Shown: positions 52,195 to 62,083, counted from the stretch's first letter. The stretch is 64,000 bases of DNA from Sphingomonas sp. JC676 (GCF_014489075.1 NZ_JACTGR010000001.1:186001-250000), one strand, 5' to 3'. The notes: generated by a model not told the origin, from the letters alone. Translations and numbers: made by a program.

Positions 52195-53871
52195 GTGGAA
52201 GGCTTTTCGCTCAAGAGTCGCGCAATCGCCTTTGCGATATGCGCCGGGGCGGTTGCGTTCATCCTCGCGCTCGCGGCTGCGTCCGAACCGGCACAAATCA
52301 CCGTAGAGACCGCCGGGCGGGCGCTGATCGCATCGATCGTCTGCGGAGTCATGTGCTGGGCCTCGGCCGAGCGCACCATCGCTTCCACCGCGGGCGCGAT
52401 CGACGCGGCCATCACGCGACTGGCAACGGCAGCCAATGGTGATCTGCAGAGTGAAGTTCCCGAGGAGGTGCGCCAGTGCGTGCCGCCGCTCGCCAATGCG
52501 ATGGACGGGCTGTTCCGCCAGCTCCACGCCAACATGGAGAGCGTCCAGCGCCTTGCCATGTTCGATCCCGTAACGGGGCTCGCCAATCGGACCAATTTCC
52601 GCCGTACCGCCGAACGCCTGCTCGCCGAATTGCCCCAGGGTGTGGTCGCGGTGCTCTATTTCATCGATCTCGACCGGTTCAAGGCGGTCAACGACACGCT
52701 GGGCCATGCCACGGGCGACGTGCTGCTCGGGATGGTTGCCAATCGCCTGCGCGCGGTCGCCGACCGCTTCGCTGCCGAGAGCGACACACGCCCGCCGCTG
52801 ATCGGGCGCCTGGCCGGCGACGAGTTCACGATGTTCTTCCCCGATCTGCGCGATCCGCGCGAGTCCGATCGGATCGGGCGCGGCATCCTGTTCGCGCTCT
52901 CCGAATCGTTCGACCTGGCCGATCAGGAAGTCTCGATCGGCGCGTCGGTGGGCATCGCCAAGCGGCCAGAGCACGGCACGACGCTCCACGATCTGATGCG
53001 CGCCGCCGACGCCGCGATGTACCATGCCAAGGCGCAGGGCCGCGGCCGCGTCGAGCATTTCACCGAAATGCTCGCCGCCGAGATGGCCGATCGCGCGCAG
53101 CTCGAAAGCGATTTGCGCGTTGGGCTCGAAAAGGATCAGTTCGCTCTGGTCTTCCAGCCGCAGGTTGCGGCAAGCGACGGCCGGATCGTCGCTGCGGAAG
53201 CGCTGCTGCGCTGGCGCCACCCGGATGGCCTCAAGCTGCCCGCCGCGTTCATGCAGCGCGCCGAGGAGACCGGGCTGATCGTCGAGATCGGCGAATGGGT
53301 GGTGACGAATGTCGCCGAAACCATCTCGCGCTGGGGACGGCTCGGCATCGAGCAGCGGCTGGCGGTCAACATCAGCCCGCGCGAGATCGACCACGCCACC
53401 TTCTTCCGCCGCCTGCGCGAAGCGATGCTCGCGGCCAGAGCGCCGGCCAATCTGCTCGAGCTCGAGATCAGCGAGACGCTGGCGATGCACTGTTCCGAGG
53501 AAGTCATCGATGCCATCGCCACCTTGCGGGCGGACGGCGCGAGTGTGGCGATCGACGATTTCGGCACCGGCTATTCGAACCTGGCGCGCCTACGCGACTT
53601 GCCCGTGGATCGGGTCAAGCTCGATCGCAGCCTGATCGAGAATGTCGCGGTCAATTCGGAGGCACGCACGATCGCCCAGGCGGTGATCGGGCTGATCCAT
53701 GGCTTGGGCTGCGAAGCGGTCGCCGAAGGCATCGAGAGCGATGCCCAGGCGGCGGTGCTCCGCGTCATCGGGTGCGACGTGCTCCAGGGCTATGCGATCG
53801 CGCAGCCGATGGCCGAGGAGGATTTCCTCGCCTGGGCACGCACCATTGAGCCTAGGCGCGCGGTATCCTGA
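52195..53871 (+). CDS. GGDEF-EAL cyclic-di-GMP signalling protein
   Basis: This 558-residue protein has two N-terminal membrane helices (about 10-30 and 42-60) and a short HAMP-like linker. A GGDEF domain (FDPVTGLANR at about 122, signature RLAGDEFTMFF at about 204) and a complete EAL domain (AAEALLRWRHP, LEISETLA, IDDFGTGYSNLARL, AVAEGIES) follow. The EAL residues point to c-di-GMP hydrolysis. The cyclase motif has Ala for the first Gly (AGDEF) and no RxxD inhibitory site, so synthesis is possible but unsure. It could affect polysaccharide output or motility. The start is GTG with weak support, and the 3' end overlaps dapE. Confidence 0.9.
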   Translation: MEGFSLKSRAIAFAICAGAVAFILALAAASEPAQITVETAGRALIASIVCGVMCWASAERTIASTAGAIDAAITRLATAANGDLQSEVPEEVRQCVPPLANAMDGLFRQLHANMESVQRLAMFDPVTGLANRTNFRRTAERLLAELPQGVVAVLYFIDLDRFKAVNDTLGHATGDVLLGMVANRLRAVADRFAAESDTRPPLIGRLAGDEFTMFFPDLRDPRESDRIGRGILFALSESFDLADQEVSIGASVGIAKRPEHGTTLHDLMRAADAAMYHAKAQGRGRVEHFTEMLAAEMADRAQLESDLRVGLEKDQFALVFQPQVAASDGRIVAAEALLRWRHPDGLKLPAAFMQRAEETGLIVEIGEWVVTNVAETISRWGRLGIEQRLAVNISPREIDHATFFRRLREAMLAARAPANLLELEISETLAMHCSEEVIDAIATLRADGASVAIDDFGTGYSNLARLRDLPVDRVKLDRSLIENVAVNSEARTIAQAVIGLIHGLGCEAVAEGIESDAQAAVLRVIGCDVLQGYAIAQPMAEEDFLAWARTIEPRRAVS

Positions 53872-54982
53872 GCGCGCGCTTCAGGACTTCGGCATAAACC
53901 TCTGTAAGAGCATGCAGGTCTGACAGTGCGACGGCTTCGTCAAGCTTGTGCATCGTCGCATTGACCAATCCGAACTCGACCACCGGGCAGATCCGCGAGA
54001 GAAAGCGCGCGTCGGACGTGCCGCCGGTGGTGGAGAGCTCTGGGGTGACGCCGAGCACTGCCTCGACTGCTCCTGAAACCAGCGTCGAAAGTGCGCCGGG
54101 CTCGGTAAGGAACGCCTCGCCATAGATGCGGCCTTTCACTTGCGCGCGCGGCGCATGGCGGAGCACGATCTCCTCGACCCGCGCGACCAGATCGGGGCCG
54201 CGCTGCAGGTCATTGAAGCGGATGCTGATCCGCGCGCCGGCCCGCCCCGGGATGACGTTGGTCGCCGGATTGCCGACCGAAATGTCGATCACCTCGATGT
54301 TCGAAGGCTGGAACCAGGCATTGCCGGCATCGAGCTGGATCGCGTCGATCTCGGCGAGCGCGCGGATCAGGCGCGGCACCGGATTGTCGGAGAGGTGGGG
54401 GTAGGCGACATGGCCTTGCTGCCCCGGCACCTCGATGTCGATCACCGTCGAGCCGCGGCGCCCGATCTTGATCGTATCGCCCAGGCGATGCGCCGAGCTG
54501 GGCTCGCCGACCACGCACAGATCGGGCCTGACCCCGCGCTCGGCCATCCGCTCGATCAGGCGCGGCGTGCCATAGGTGGCCGGACCTTCCTCGTCGCCGG
54601 TGATGAGCAGGCTGATCGTGCCGCCGCTCTCGACGCCCGCCACGGCGGCGACGAAAGCCGCGATCGATCCCTTCATGTCGACCGCGCCGCGGCCGTAGAG
54701 CAGCTCGCCGCGGATCTCGGGCATGAAAGCGCCGCTCGTCCAGCCGGCGCCCGGCGGCACGACGTCGAGATGTCCGGCAAAGGCGAAATGCGTGCCGCTT
54801 GTCCCGCGCACCGCGAGTAGATTCTCGACCGGCCCCTCGGGCGCCTCGCCCTCGACGAAGCGCTCGACCTGGAAGCCCAGCGGCACCAGCGCGGCCTCCA
54901 GCACGTCGAATACGGCGCCCCGTGCGGGAGTTACGCTCTCGGCGGCAATCAGCGCCTTGGTGAGTTCGACGACGTCGGGCAC
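53852..54982 (-). CDS. dapE: Succinyl-diaminopimelate desuccinylase
   Basis: This 376-residue zinc peptidase-like enzyme has FAFAGHLDVVPPG (His-Asp metal pair), YGRGAVDMKGSIAAF, TGDEEGPATYGT, GEPSSAHRLGD and the late STTGGTSDARF. It releases succinate from N-succinyl-LL-diaminopimelate in lysine and peptidoglycan synthesis. The GTG start at 54982 follows GGAGATACT and yields the normal length. Its last 20 bases overlap the end of the convergent GGDEF-EAL gene. Confidence 0.94.
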   Translation of the reverse strand: MPDVVELTKALIAAESVTPARGAVFDVLEAALVPLGFQVERFVEGEAPEGPVENLLAVRGTSGTHFAFAGHLDVVPPGAGWTSGAFMPEIRGELLYGRGAVDMKGSIAAFVAAVAGVESGGTISLLITGDEEGPATYGTPRLIERMAERGVRPDLCVVGEPSSAHRLGDTIKIGRRGSTVIDIEVPGQQGHVAYPHLSDNPVPRLIRALAEIDAIQLDAGNAWFQPSNIEVIDISVGNPATNVIPGRAGARISIRFNDLQRGPDLVARVEEIVLRHAPRAQVKGRIYGEAFLTEPGALSTLVSGAVEAVLGVTPELSTTGGTSDARFLSRICPVVEFGLVNATMHKLDEAVALSDLHALTEVYAEVLKRALRIPRA

Positions 54983-54999
54983 AGTATCTCCATCAACTA

Positions 55000-55458
55000 A
55001 TGGAGGGGGCATTGCCCAAGCTCGATCTCGATACAATCCCGCAGACCAATGCGACCAGCTATCCGCCGCAATATGCCGGGGAAGTGCAGGGACGCTGGTA
55101 TCGCCGGCTGGCGCCCGCAAGCGGCATCACCGATTTCGGCTTCAGCCATGTGACGCTGAATCCGGGCGCCTGGTCCTCGCAGCGCCACTGGCACGAGGGC
55201 GAGGACGAGTTCGTCGTGATGCTCGCCGGCGAGGCGGTGCTGGTCGATGATTCGGGCGAGACGGTGATGCGCGTCGGCGACGTTGCGGCGTTTCCCAAGA
55301 ATGACGGCAACGGTCATGTCCTGCAGAACCGCGGCGACGCGGACTGCGTCTATGTCGCGGTGGGGCGGATGGCGGACACGGCCTGCTACTATCCGGATAT
55401 CGACATGCACCTGGTTCCCGGAACGGGCTTCCGCCGCAAGGACGGGACGGAGTTCTAA
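55000..55458 (+). CDS. Cupin-domain protein
   Basis: This 152-residue single cupin has the metal motif HWHEGEDEFVVMLAGEAVL near 63-81 and the second motif PKNDGNGHVLQN near 98-109. Such proteins bind a metal and often act on small sugars or amino acid derivatives, but no substrate can be named. It is divergent from dapE with 17 bases between starts. The ATG at 55000 was chosen, though a TTG at 55012 follows a strong GGAGGGGG and may be the true start. Confidence 0.75.
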   Translation: MEGALPKLDLDTIPQTNATSYPPQYAGEVQGRWYRRLAPASGITDFGFSHVTLNPGAWSSQRHWHEGEDEFVVMLAGEAVLVDDSGETVMRVGDVAAFPKNDGNGHVLQNRGDADCVYVAVGRMADTACYYPDIDMHLVPGTGFRRKDGTEF

Positions 55459-55467
55459 GCTACATCG

Positions 55468-55547
55468 TCACCCCGGCGAAAGCCGGGGCCCAGGGTCGCG
55501 GGCGATGTCGTTTGGGGCTCTGGATCCCGGCTTTCGCCGGGATGACG
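55468..55547. repeat. Pair of inverted REP-like palindromes
   Basis: CCCCGGCGAAAGCCGGGG at 55471-55488 and TCCCGGCTTTCGCCGGGA at 55525-55542 are each hairpins with a 7-bp stem. They are near-exact inverted copies of each other, including flanking gtca/tgac and ccag/ctgg. This form matches repetitive extragenic palindromes common in sphingomonad and related genomes. It lies between the convergent cupin and GST genes and could also stop transcription. Confidence 0.8.
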
Positions 55548-55573
55548 GTTGGAGGAGCAGGGTGCTCTCACCC

Positions 55574-56236
55574 TCAGGCCGGCGCCATCTCGAACTGCTC
55601 GATCACCCAGTCCTCTTCCTGCGCAGCGGCGATCCAGTCCTGCATGAAGGGGTGCTGGAGCACCGCCATCATATAGGCTTCGGCGAAGCGCGGGACGGGG
55701 AGCGAATAGGTGACGATGCGCGTCACCACCGGCGCGAACATGATGTCCACCGCGCCGAACTCGCAGAACAGGAATTCGCCTTCGCCGCCGAAGCGGGCGC
55801 GGGCCTGAGCCCATAGCTCCATGATCCGCGAGAGATCGGCGAGCACGTCGTCGTCGGGCTTCTGCGGCGGATAGACCTGGCGGATGTTCATGCTGTGCTT
55901 GCGGCGCAGCGCCGCGAAGCTCGAATGCATTTCGGCCGCCATCGATCGCGCCATCGCGCGCGCTGCATCGTCCTTGGGCCAGAACTTGGTATTGCCGGTC
56001 TTGTCGTTGAGATATTCGACGATCGCCAGGCTGTCCCACACGACCGCCTCGCCATCCCACAGGATCGGTACCTTGCCAGACGAGGGCGCGAACTCGTCGC
56101 CTTCGCGGCGCTTCTCCCATTCTTGATCGTAGAGCGGCACGACGACTTCCTCGAACGGAATGCCGGACTGCTTGCACGCCAGCCAGCCGCGCAGCGACCA
56201 GGACGAATAGGCCTTGTTGCCGATGATCAGTTTCAT
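55574..56236 (-). CDS. Glutathione S-transferase family protein
   Basis: This 220-residue protein has a thioredoxin-like N-terminal domain (KAYSSWSLRGWLA, VPILWDGEAVVWDSLAIVEYL with the Ser glutathione contact) and an all-helical C-terminal domain. The N-terminal SSWSLR replaces the usual Tyr or Ser-Pro-Phe pattern, as in the zeta- or DUF-like GST groups. Substrate unknown. The start at 56236 gives the canonical N-terminus. Confidence 0.87.
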   Translation of the reverse strand: MKLIIGNKAYSSWSLRGWLACKQSGIPFEEVVVPLYDQEWEKRREGDEFAPSSGKVPILWDGEAVVWDSLAIVEYLNDKTGNTKFWPKDDAARAMARSMAAEMHSSFAALRRKHSMNIRQVYPPQKPDDDVLADLSRIMELWAQARARFGGEGEFLFCEFGAVDIMFAPVVTRIVTYSLPVPRFAEAYMMAVLQHPFMQDWIAAAQEEDWVIEQFEMAPA

Positions 56237-56276
56237 GGCAGGCGGGATAGCGGTGGGGCAGGGTCCCGGCAACCGC

Positions 56277-57878
56277 TCAGGCGGCCTCGAGGCTTGCGAC
56301 GAAGCTGCGCATCTCGCGCATCAGGTCCTGCGTCCGGCTCACCAGGTCATCGGTCACGGCGCCCAGTTCGGCGGTGACCTCGGCGGCTGCCTCGCTTGAA
56401 TTCTCCGCGCTGCCTGCGCTGGCGTGCAGATCGGCGGTCAGCGCTGCGGCAGTGCCGGCATAATGCTGGATCGACCGGATCACGTCGCCCTGCCGCACCA
56501 TCGCCTGTTCCACCGCGGCGGCAACCGAATTGATCCGGTCGAAGCTCCCGCGCATGTCGCCGACGATCGAAGCGGTGGAGGTCACCGCTTCGGTGATCTG
56601 TTCGAGCTGCGCGCGGATATCCTTGGTCGCATCGGAAGTCTGGGCGGCCAGCGCCTTCACCTCGGAGGCGACGATCGCGAAGCCGCGTCCCGCCTCGCCC
56701 GCGCGCGCCGCCTCGATCGAGGCGTTGAGCGCCAGCAAATTGGTGCGCGCCGCCACCTCGGCGATCAGATCGGTGATCGTGCTCGCGCTGTTGGCATAGC
56801 CCACGAGGCGGGTGAACCGCTCGTCGGCATCGCGGGAAAGCGTGTGCAGCCAGGCAGTGGTCTGCTGCTGCTCGGCCAGGCGCGATTCGACCGTGGCGAG
56901 CGACTGGCCGAGATTCTCCGATTCGCCCAGCATCGTCGCAGCGCCGGTGTCCGCCTTGTGCACCGCGCCCACCACGCCGCGCACCTGGTCTTGCGTGGCG
57001 CGCGTGCCGAGCAGCAGCATCTCGGCGGATTGGCGCGTCTGGTTCGCGGCGGCGGCGAGCTCGGTGATGTTGCGGACAAAGGCATTCTCGAACTGACCGG
57101 CGATGCGCTTCACTTCGCCGCGCCGGGTATTCTCGCTTTCGGCCTGCAGCCGGATACGCTGCTCGGCAGAGGCCGCCTGGCGCTGCCAATCCTCGCGCTG
57201 CGCCTTGGTGCGCAGCAGGTCGCGCTCCGCAGCGGCACGCGCAAGTTCCTGGCCCGATTCGAACTGGTCGGTCACCAGTCGGGCCTGTTGGAGCACGGTG
57301 CGGCCCAGCAACGCCACGAACACCGCAAGGAAGACGAACACGCCGAGCGGGATCGACGAGACCACCGCATAGACCATGCACACCATCACCGCGGTGCCGA
57401 GAAAGGCGAGGCTGGCCGGCGGCGACGCGGCATAGCGAAGCGCGCCGATGGCGATCACCCCCGCCATGATCGTGGTGGTGAAAATCAGTTCCTTGTCGGG
57501 CGCCCCCAGTCCGGCAGCGCCCAGAAAGCCGAGCCAGCCCAGCGCGTTGAGAGCGCCCTGGAACGTGATGGCGTTGATCGCCTCGCGCGAATCGGTGATC
57601 GCCCAGTCGCGGTCGCGTTGCTGCTTCCAGCGCCACAGCATCACCGTCCCGATGGTGAGATGCAGCGTGAGCATCCCGATCCGCCAAGTCAAATAGACGG
57701 TGTCGTCGATCATGAACATCAGCGCGACGCTTACGAACACGGTGACGGCATAAATTATGGGATAGGCGCCGGAGATCGACAGTATCTGCGCGCGCGTAAG
57801 CTCGACAGGCAAGCTGACCCACCGACCATACAAGGCGTGGACTAGGCCTGAAGGCCGCAGAATGGCGGAGCGCGTCAT
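56277..57878 (-). CDS. Methyl-accepting chemotaxis-type signalling protein
   Basis: This 533-residue protein has five or six N-terminal membrane helices (about 38-200) in place of a periplasmic sensor domain. A coiled coil and a receptor signalling domain follow, with the hairpin tip [35 protein letters not shown] near 380-415. The tip contacts CheA and CheW. The integral-membrane sensor suggests it senses membrane or energy state. No che genes are nearby. Confidence 0.9.
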   Translation of the reverse strand: MTRSAILRPSGLVHALYGRWVSLPVELTRAQILSISGAYPIIYAVTVFVSVALMFMIDDTVYLTWRIGMLTLHLTIGTVMLWRWKQQRDRDWAITDSREAINAITFQGALNALGWLGFLGAAGLGAPDKELIFTTTIMAGVIAIGALRYAASPPASLAFLGTAVMVCMVYAVVSSIPLGVFVFLAVFVALLGRTVLQQARLVTDQFESGQELARAAAERDLLRTKAQREDWQRQAASAEQRIRLQAESENTRRGEVKRIAGQFENAFVRNITELAAAANQTRQSAEMLLLGTRATQDQVRGVVGAVHKADTGAATMLGESENLGQSLATVESRLAEQQQTTAWLHTLSRDADERFTRLVGYANSASTITDLIAEVAARTNLLALNASIEAARAGEAGRGFAIVASEVKALAAQTSDATKDIRAQLEQITEAVTSTASIVGDMRGSFDRINSVAAAVEQAMVRQGDVIRSIQHYAGTAAALTADLHASAGSAENSSEAAAEVTAELGAVTDDLVSRTQDLMREMRSFVASLEAA

Positions 57879-57939
57879 GAAAATCCCCCGCCGCTACTTA
57901 GCGCGATAGGGTTTACAAGCCGTTTACCAAGAATAGCGC

Positions 57940-58284
57940 TCAGGCCTTCACATAGACCCAGGCGCGCGTGCCCGAGGCCAGCGGCGCTTCGATCCGCCGG
58001 TAATTCTCGCTCTCATAGATGTCGGCGGCGGCGAGTTCGTCCGCGGTCAGGCGGAATACCTTGCCGGCGATCGGCGGGCCGTCACCGGGGACCAGCGCGA
58101 GGTGCGTCTCGATGCCGCTGGCGTCGAGCACCGCGGGGTCGCGGATCTGGATCTCGATCGCCACGAAGCCGTGGAGCGCATCATCCTCGCCATCGAGCAG
58201 CCGCCCGAACGAGGAAAGTTGGACGCTCTCGAGCTGGAGCGTGCCGTAGGAGAAGAGCAGTTCGGTCACGGGCCCAGGTGTCAT
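57940..58284 (-). CDS. Gamma-glutamylcyclotransferase-like (AIG2/GGCT fold) protein
   Basis: This 114-residue GGCT-fold protein has the signature LFSYGTLQLESVQ near 10-22 and YESENYRRIEAPL near 90-102, with a Glu in position to be the catalytic acid. Family members cyclise gamma-glutamyl amines; small bacterial forms are often of unknown substrate. The start at 58284 overlaps the upstream stop as ATGA, so the two genes are coupled. Confidence 0.82.
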   Translation of the reverse strand: MTPGPVTELLFSYGTLQLESVQLSSFGRLLDGEDDALHGFVAIEIQIRDPAVLDASGIETHLALVPGDGPPIAGKVFRLTADELAAADIYESENYRRIEAPLASGTRAWVYVKA

Positions 58285-59423
58285 AGGCGCAGATGGATGC
58301 CGCGACGATGCAGCGGCAGCAAGGCCGTGATAATGATTAGCAATATGATCACCGCGTAAGCGAACGAGGCGAGATAGGGGTCCGGAATCACTTGCTGGAG
58401 ATGCGCGAAGCACCAGCCCTGGAGCGTGTCCTTGCCGACGAACAGCTTGAACCCGGCGATGCCGAGCAGCAGCGACAGGATGTAGCCAAGGATCGCGTTC
58501 ATCCCCAACATGTGGAGCGGGAACAGCGCCTTGCGAACCGCCGGGCTTCGCGTCGCGACCATCGCCAGCGCGAGCAGCAGTGCCGAAAGCCCCGAGGTGA
58601 ATAGCGCGAAGCTGCTGGTCCACAGCTTCTTGTTGAGCGGGAAGACGTGGCTGAAGGCGAGGCCGATCAGCGTCAGCGCAAGGCCCGCCAGCGCGATGCG
58701 CGCGACCGAGCGCTCGGGTGCGGCTTTCCACAGCATCGCCGCGAGCATCCCGAACAGCACATTGGCGAGCGCCGGGATCGTCGAGAGCAGGCCCTCTGGA
58801 TCATAGACCACATTCCCCGCCGCATCGGTGCCGCCCCGCCACATATGCGCGGTGGTGACCAGCGCGCGGTCGACATAGCCCGCCAGGTTGCCCTCGGGGC
58901 TGAGCTGCCCCGCACCGAAGCCGGGCACCGGCACCAGCATCATCAGCGCCCAATAGAGTGCGAGCCCGGCGCTCGCGATGCCCAGGATCGCGGCGGCATT
59001 CAGATGCGAACGATTAGCAGTATCGCGTCTGGCGGTCAGGATCGCGAGCGTCGCGGTCAGCGCATAGCAGAGCCCGATCCGCTCGAGCACGCCGAACACG
59101 CGGAAATTGGCGATGTCCGGATGCACCAGGAACTGGAACGCCCAGCCGATCGCGATCAGCGCCAGCGTCCGCCGCGCGATCCTGAGCCACACCGCGCCGT
59201 CGATCCGCTTGGGAAAGGAGAGCCCCAGCGCCACGCCGACCGCGAACAGGAAGGCGGGAAACACCAGATCGGTCGGCGTGAAACCGTGCCATTCGGCATG
59301 ATCGAGCGGCCACCACACATAGTCCCAGCTGCCCGGCGTATTGACGATGATCATCCCCGCAACGGCGAGGCCGCGGAAGATGTCGAGGCCCGTGAGGCGC
59401 TGTTTGGTCTGTTCGTCTGCCAT
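58281..59423 (-). CDS. Heparan-alpha-glucosaminide N-acetyltransferase-like membrane protein (DUF5009)
   Basis: This 380-residue protein with about ten membrane helices begins QRLTGLDIFRGLAVAGMIIVNTPGSW, followed by HAEWHGFTPTDLVFPAFLFAVG. These motifs are diagnostic of the DUF5009/HGSNAT-like family, and the histidine in the first loop is the proposed acetyl carrier. It may acetylate a periplasmic amino sugar with cytoplasmic acetyl-CoA. In bacteria the target is not established. Start at ATG 59423, with a GGAGG-like site upstream. Confidence 0.85.
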   Translation of the reverse strand: MADEQTKQRLTGLDIFRGLAVAGMIIVNTPGSWDYVWWPLDHAEWHGFTPTDLVFPAFLFAVGVALGLSFPKRIDGAVWLRIARRTLALIAIGWAFQFLVHPDIANFRVFGVLERIGLCYALTATLAILTARRDTANRSHLNAAAILGIASAGLALYWALMMLVPVPGFGAGQLSPEGNLAGYVDRALVTTAHMWRGGTDAAGNVVYDPEGLLSTIPALANVLFGMLAAMLWKAAPERSVARIALAGLALTLIGLAFSHVFPLNKKLWTSSFALFTSGLSALLLALAMVATRSPAVRKALFPLHMLGMNAILGYILSLLLGIAGFKLFVGKDTLQGWCFAHLQQVIPDPYLASFAYAVIILLIIITALLPLHRRGIHLRL

Positions 59424-59488
59424 GGATCCTCCCCGGCGCCGAACATGGAACGGTCCGCGCGGGAGGGCAATCGCCGGACCGTAAGGGC

Positions 59489-60127
59489 TCAGCCGATCGC
59501 TTCCAGCACGGCGGCGCGCAGCTCGGGGATGCCCATGCCCTTCTCGCTCGACGTGACGAGGATGTCGGGGTGCGCCGCGGCCCGCTTGCGCGCTTCTTCG
59601 GCGGTCTGCAGCGTGATTTCGGCAAGCACGCTGGCCTTGATCTTGTCGGCCTTGGTCAGGACGATGCGATAGCTCACCGCCGCGGCATCGAGCATGTCGA
59701 GGATCTCGCGGTCGACATCCTTGATGCCGTGGCGCGCGTCGATCAGCACCAGTGCGCGCTTCAATACCTGTCGCCCGCGCAGGAAGTCGTTCACCAGATA
59801 GCGCCACGTGCGGACCATGTCCTTGGGCGCCTTGGCGAAGCCATATCCCGGCATGTCGACCAGCCGGAAGCGGAGCGGCTCGCCCACGTCGAAGAAGTTG
59901 AGCTCCTGCGTCCGGCCGGGCGTCACCGAGGTGCGCGCCAGGCTGTTGCGCCCGGTCAGCGCGTTGAGCAGCGACGACTTGCCGACGTTCGAACGGCCCG
60001 CGAACGTCACCTCGGGCACGTCGGGATCGGGCAGATATTCGAGCGATGGCGCCGATTTCAGGAAGGCGACGGGCCCCGCGAAGATCTTCCGCGCGGCCTC
60101 GATCGCTTCGGGGTCGAAGCTGGTCAC
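59489..60127 (-). CDS. engB: Ribosome biogenesis GTP-binding protein EngB (YihA)
   Basis: This 212-residue GTPase has G1 GRSNVGKSSLLNAL near 44-57, G2 TSVTPGRTQ, G3 DMPGYGFAKAP and G4 TKADK. It acts in 50S maturation. The GTG start at 60127 overlaps the yidC stop (GTGA), giving normal length; longer frames are not supported. The yidC-engB order is conserved in alphaproteobacteria. Confidence 0.95.
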   Translation of the reverse strand: MTSFDPEAIEAARKIFAGPVAFLKSAPSLEYLPDPDVPEVTFAGRSNVGKSSLLNALTGRNSLARTSVTPGRTQELNFFDVGEPLRFRLVDMPGYGFAKAPKDMVRTWRYLVNDFLRGRQVLKRALVLIDARHGIKDVDREILDMLDAAAVSYRIVLTKADKIKASVLAEITLQTAEEARKRAAAHPDILVTSSEKGMGIPELRAAVLEAIG

Positions 60128-61848
60128 TTCGCCGCCACTTCCTTCTTCTTCACCGGTTCCTTGAGCGCCGGGTGCTTCGAATAGAGCCATTGCTGCTGCA
60201 GGATGGTGATGCAGTTGGAGGTGATCCAGTAAATCTGCAGGCCCACCGCGAACGGCGCCATCAGGAACATCAGCATCCACGGCATGATCGCGAAGATCTG
60301 CTTCTGCATCTCGTCCATCGGCGCCGGGTTGAGCTTCATCTGGAAGTACATCGAGATGCCGAGCAGCACCGGGATCACGCCGATCGCCAGGAAGGCGGGC
60401 GGGGTGAAGTGGAAGAGATAGTTCACCAGGGCGATGAAGTTCGCGGGATCGGGCGCCGAGAGATCGCGGATCCATAGCACGAACGGCTGGTGCCGCATTT
60501 CGATCGTCAGCAGCAGCACCTTGTAGAGCGCGAACATGATCGGGATCTGGAGCAGGAGTGGCAGGCAGCCCGCGAGCGGATTGACCTTCTCCTCCTTGTA
60601 GAGCTTCATGATCTCCTGCTGCTGCTTCTGCTTGTCGTCCTTGTGACGTTCCTGCAGCGCCTTCATCTTAGGCTGGATCGCGCGCATGTTCGCCATCGAC
60701 GCGAACTGCTTCTGAGCGATCGGAAACAGCAGGCCGCGGATCGTGATCGTCAGCAGGATGATCGCGACGCCGAAGTTTCCGACCATGCGGAACAGCCAGT
60801 CGAGATAATAGAAGATCGGCTGTTCGATCATGCCGAACCAGCCCCAGTCGATCGCGCGATCGAACTGCACGATGCCGAGCTTGTCCTGGTAATTGTCGAG
60901 CAGCTTCACTTCCTTCGCGCCGGCGAAGAAGCGGCTCGAATAGCTGCTCTTTTTGCCCGGCGCGAGCGCGAGCGGCTCGGCGAGCTGATAGTCCGCCTGA
61001 TAGGCCTGGGCCGCGGTGCCGCGCTGCTGGAGCTGGACAGGCACGCGCTGATCGGGGACGAGCGCTGTGAGCCAGTAATGGTCGGAATAGCCGACCCAGC
61101 CTCCGGTCGTGCCGAACTGCTTCGGACCCGCCTCGGTGTCCTTCCAGTTAATATAATCGGCTGCGCCGTTATAGACCGCGATTGGGCCGACATGCGCGGC
61201 CCATTGGTCGACATCGAGCGAGCGGCTGGACCGCGAGACCAAAGCATAGGGCGTCACCGAAACCGGTGCCGAGCCGGTATTCGCGACCGTCTGCTTGATG
61301 GTGAACATGTAGTTCTGGTCGACCGACAGCTCGATACGGAAGACCTGCCCGGTGGAATTGGTCGCGGTGAGCGTCACCGGCGACGTCGGGGTCAGCTTGG
61401 GCGCGCTTGTCTGCCACACCGTATCGGGGCCGGGAACCTCGACGCCCGAGGCCTGCCAGCCGAACTGGGCATAATAGGAACCCGCCGCGCCGCTGGGCGA
61501 GAGCAGGCGGATCGGCGGCGATTTCTTCGCGACAGTCTCGTCATATTTGGCGAGCACAAGGTCGTCGAGCCGAACGCCCTTGAGGTTGATCGACCCCCGC
61601 AGCGCGGGTGTCTCGATCTGGACGCGCGGCGTCTCGGCCAGCACGACCTGGCGGTCGCGCAGCGCCTTCGACGAATCGGCGGTCGGATCGGCGGACGGAT
61701 TGGGCACCGGCTTCGGCTTGCCATCGACCATCTTGGTCGGTGCGGGCTGCTGCTGGGGGAAGATGAAGTGCATGATCGACGGCCAGCCGAACAGGATCAG
61801 CGCGGCCAGCACTGCGAAGAGCACGAAATTCTTTTGGTCGTCTTTCAC
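60124..61848 (-). CDS. yidC: Membrane protein insertase YidC
   Basis: This 574-residue protein has an N-terminal helix (FVLFAVLAALILFGWPSIMHF) and a large periplasmic beta domain of about 300 residues. The conserved insertase core starts near residue 355, with QKQFASMANMRAIQPKMKALQERHKDDKQ, NPLAGCLPLLLQIPIMFALYKVL and a lysine-rich tail. It inserts membrane proteins with or without SecYEG. It follows yidD by 22 bases in the rpmH-rnpA-yidD-yidC order. Confidence 0.96.
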   Translation of the reverse strand: MKDDQKNFVLFAVLAALILFGWPSIMHFIFPQQQPAPTKMVDGKPKPVPNPSADPTADSSKALRDRQVVLAETPRVQIETPALRGSINLKGVRLDDLVLAKYDETVAKKSPPIRLLSPSGAAGSYYAQFGWQASGVEVPGPDTVWQTSAPKLTPTSPVTLTATNSTGQVFRIELSVDQNYMFTIKQTVANTGSAPVSVTPYALVSRSSRSLDVDQWAAHVGPIAVYNGAADYINWKDTEAGPKQFGTTGGWVGYSDHYWLTALVPDQRVPVQLQQRGTAAQAYQADYQLAEPLALAPGKKSSYSSRFFAGAKEVKLLDNYQDKLGIVQFDRAIDWGWFGMIEQPIFYYLDWLFRMVGNFGVAIILLTITIRGLLFPIAQKQFASMANMRAIQPKMKALQERHKDDKQKQQQEIMKLYKEEKVNPLAGCLPLLLQIPIMFALYKVLLLTIEMRHQPFVLWIRDLSAPDPANFIALVNYLFHFTPPAFLAIGVIPVLLGISMYFQMKLNPAPMDEMQKQIFAIMPWMLMFLMAPFAVGLQIYWITSNCITILQQQWLYSKHPALKEPVKKKEVAAK

Positions 61849-61870
61849 CGATTATTCCCCGGAAGGTCCG

Positions 61871-62083
61871 TCATGGCACGGGATCGTAGCCGTGCCCGCC
61901 CCATGGATGGCAGCGTGCGATTCGCTTGGTTGCGAGCCAGCCGCCCTTGAGCGCGCCATAGCGGCGAAGCGCCTCGATTGCATAGGCCGAACAGCTTGGA
62001 TTGTAGCGGCAGCTCGGCGGCAGGAGGAGCGAAGGCCCAAGCTGCCAGCCGCGCGCGATCAGAATGAGGAGCTTGGCGATCAC
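61871..62083 (-). CDS. yidD: Membrane protein insertion efficiency factor YidD
   Basis: This 70-residue protein has an amphipathic start and the family core [22 protein letters not shown] with three cysteines, then [22 protein letters not shown]. It supports YidC-dependent insertion. The GTG start overlaps the rnpA stop (GTGA). Confidence 0.94.
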   Translation of the reverse strand: MIAKLLILIARGWQLGPSLLLPPSCRYNPSCSAYAIEALRRYGALKGGWLATKRIARCHPWGGHGYDPVP

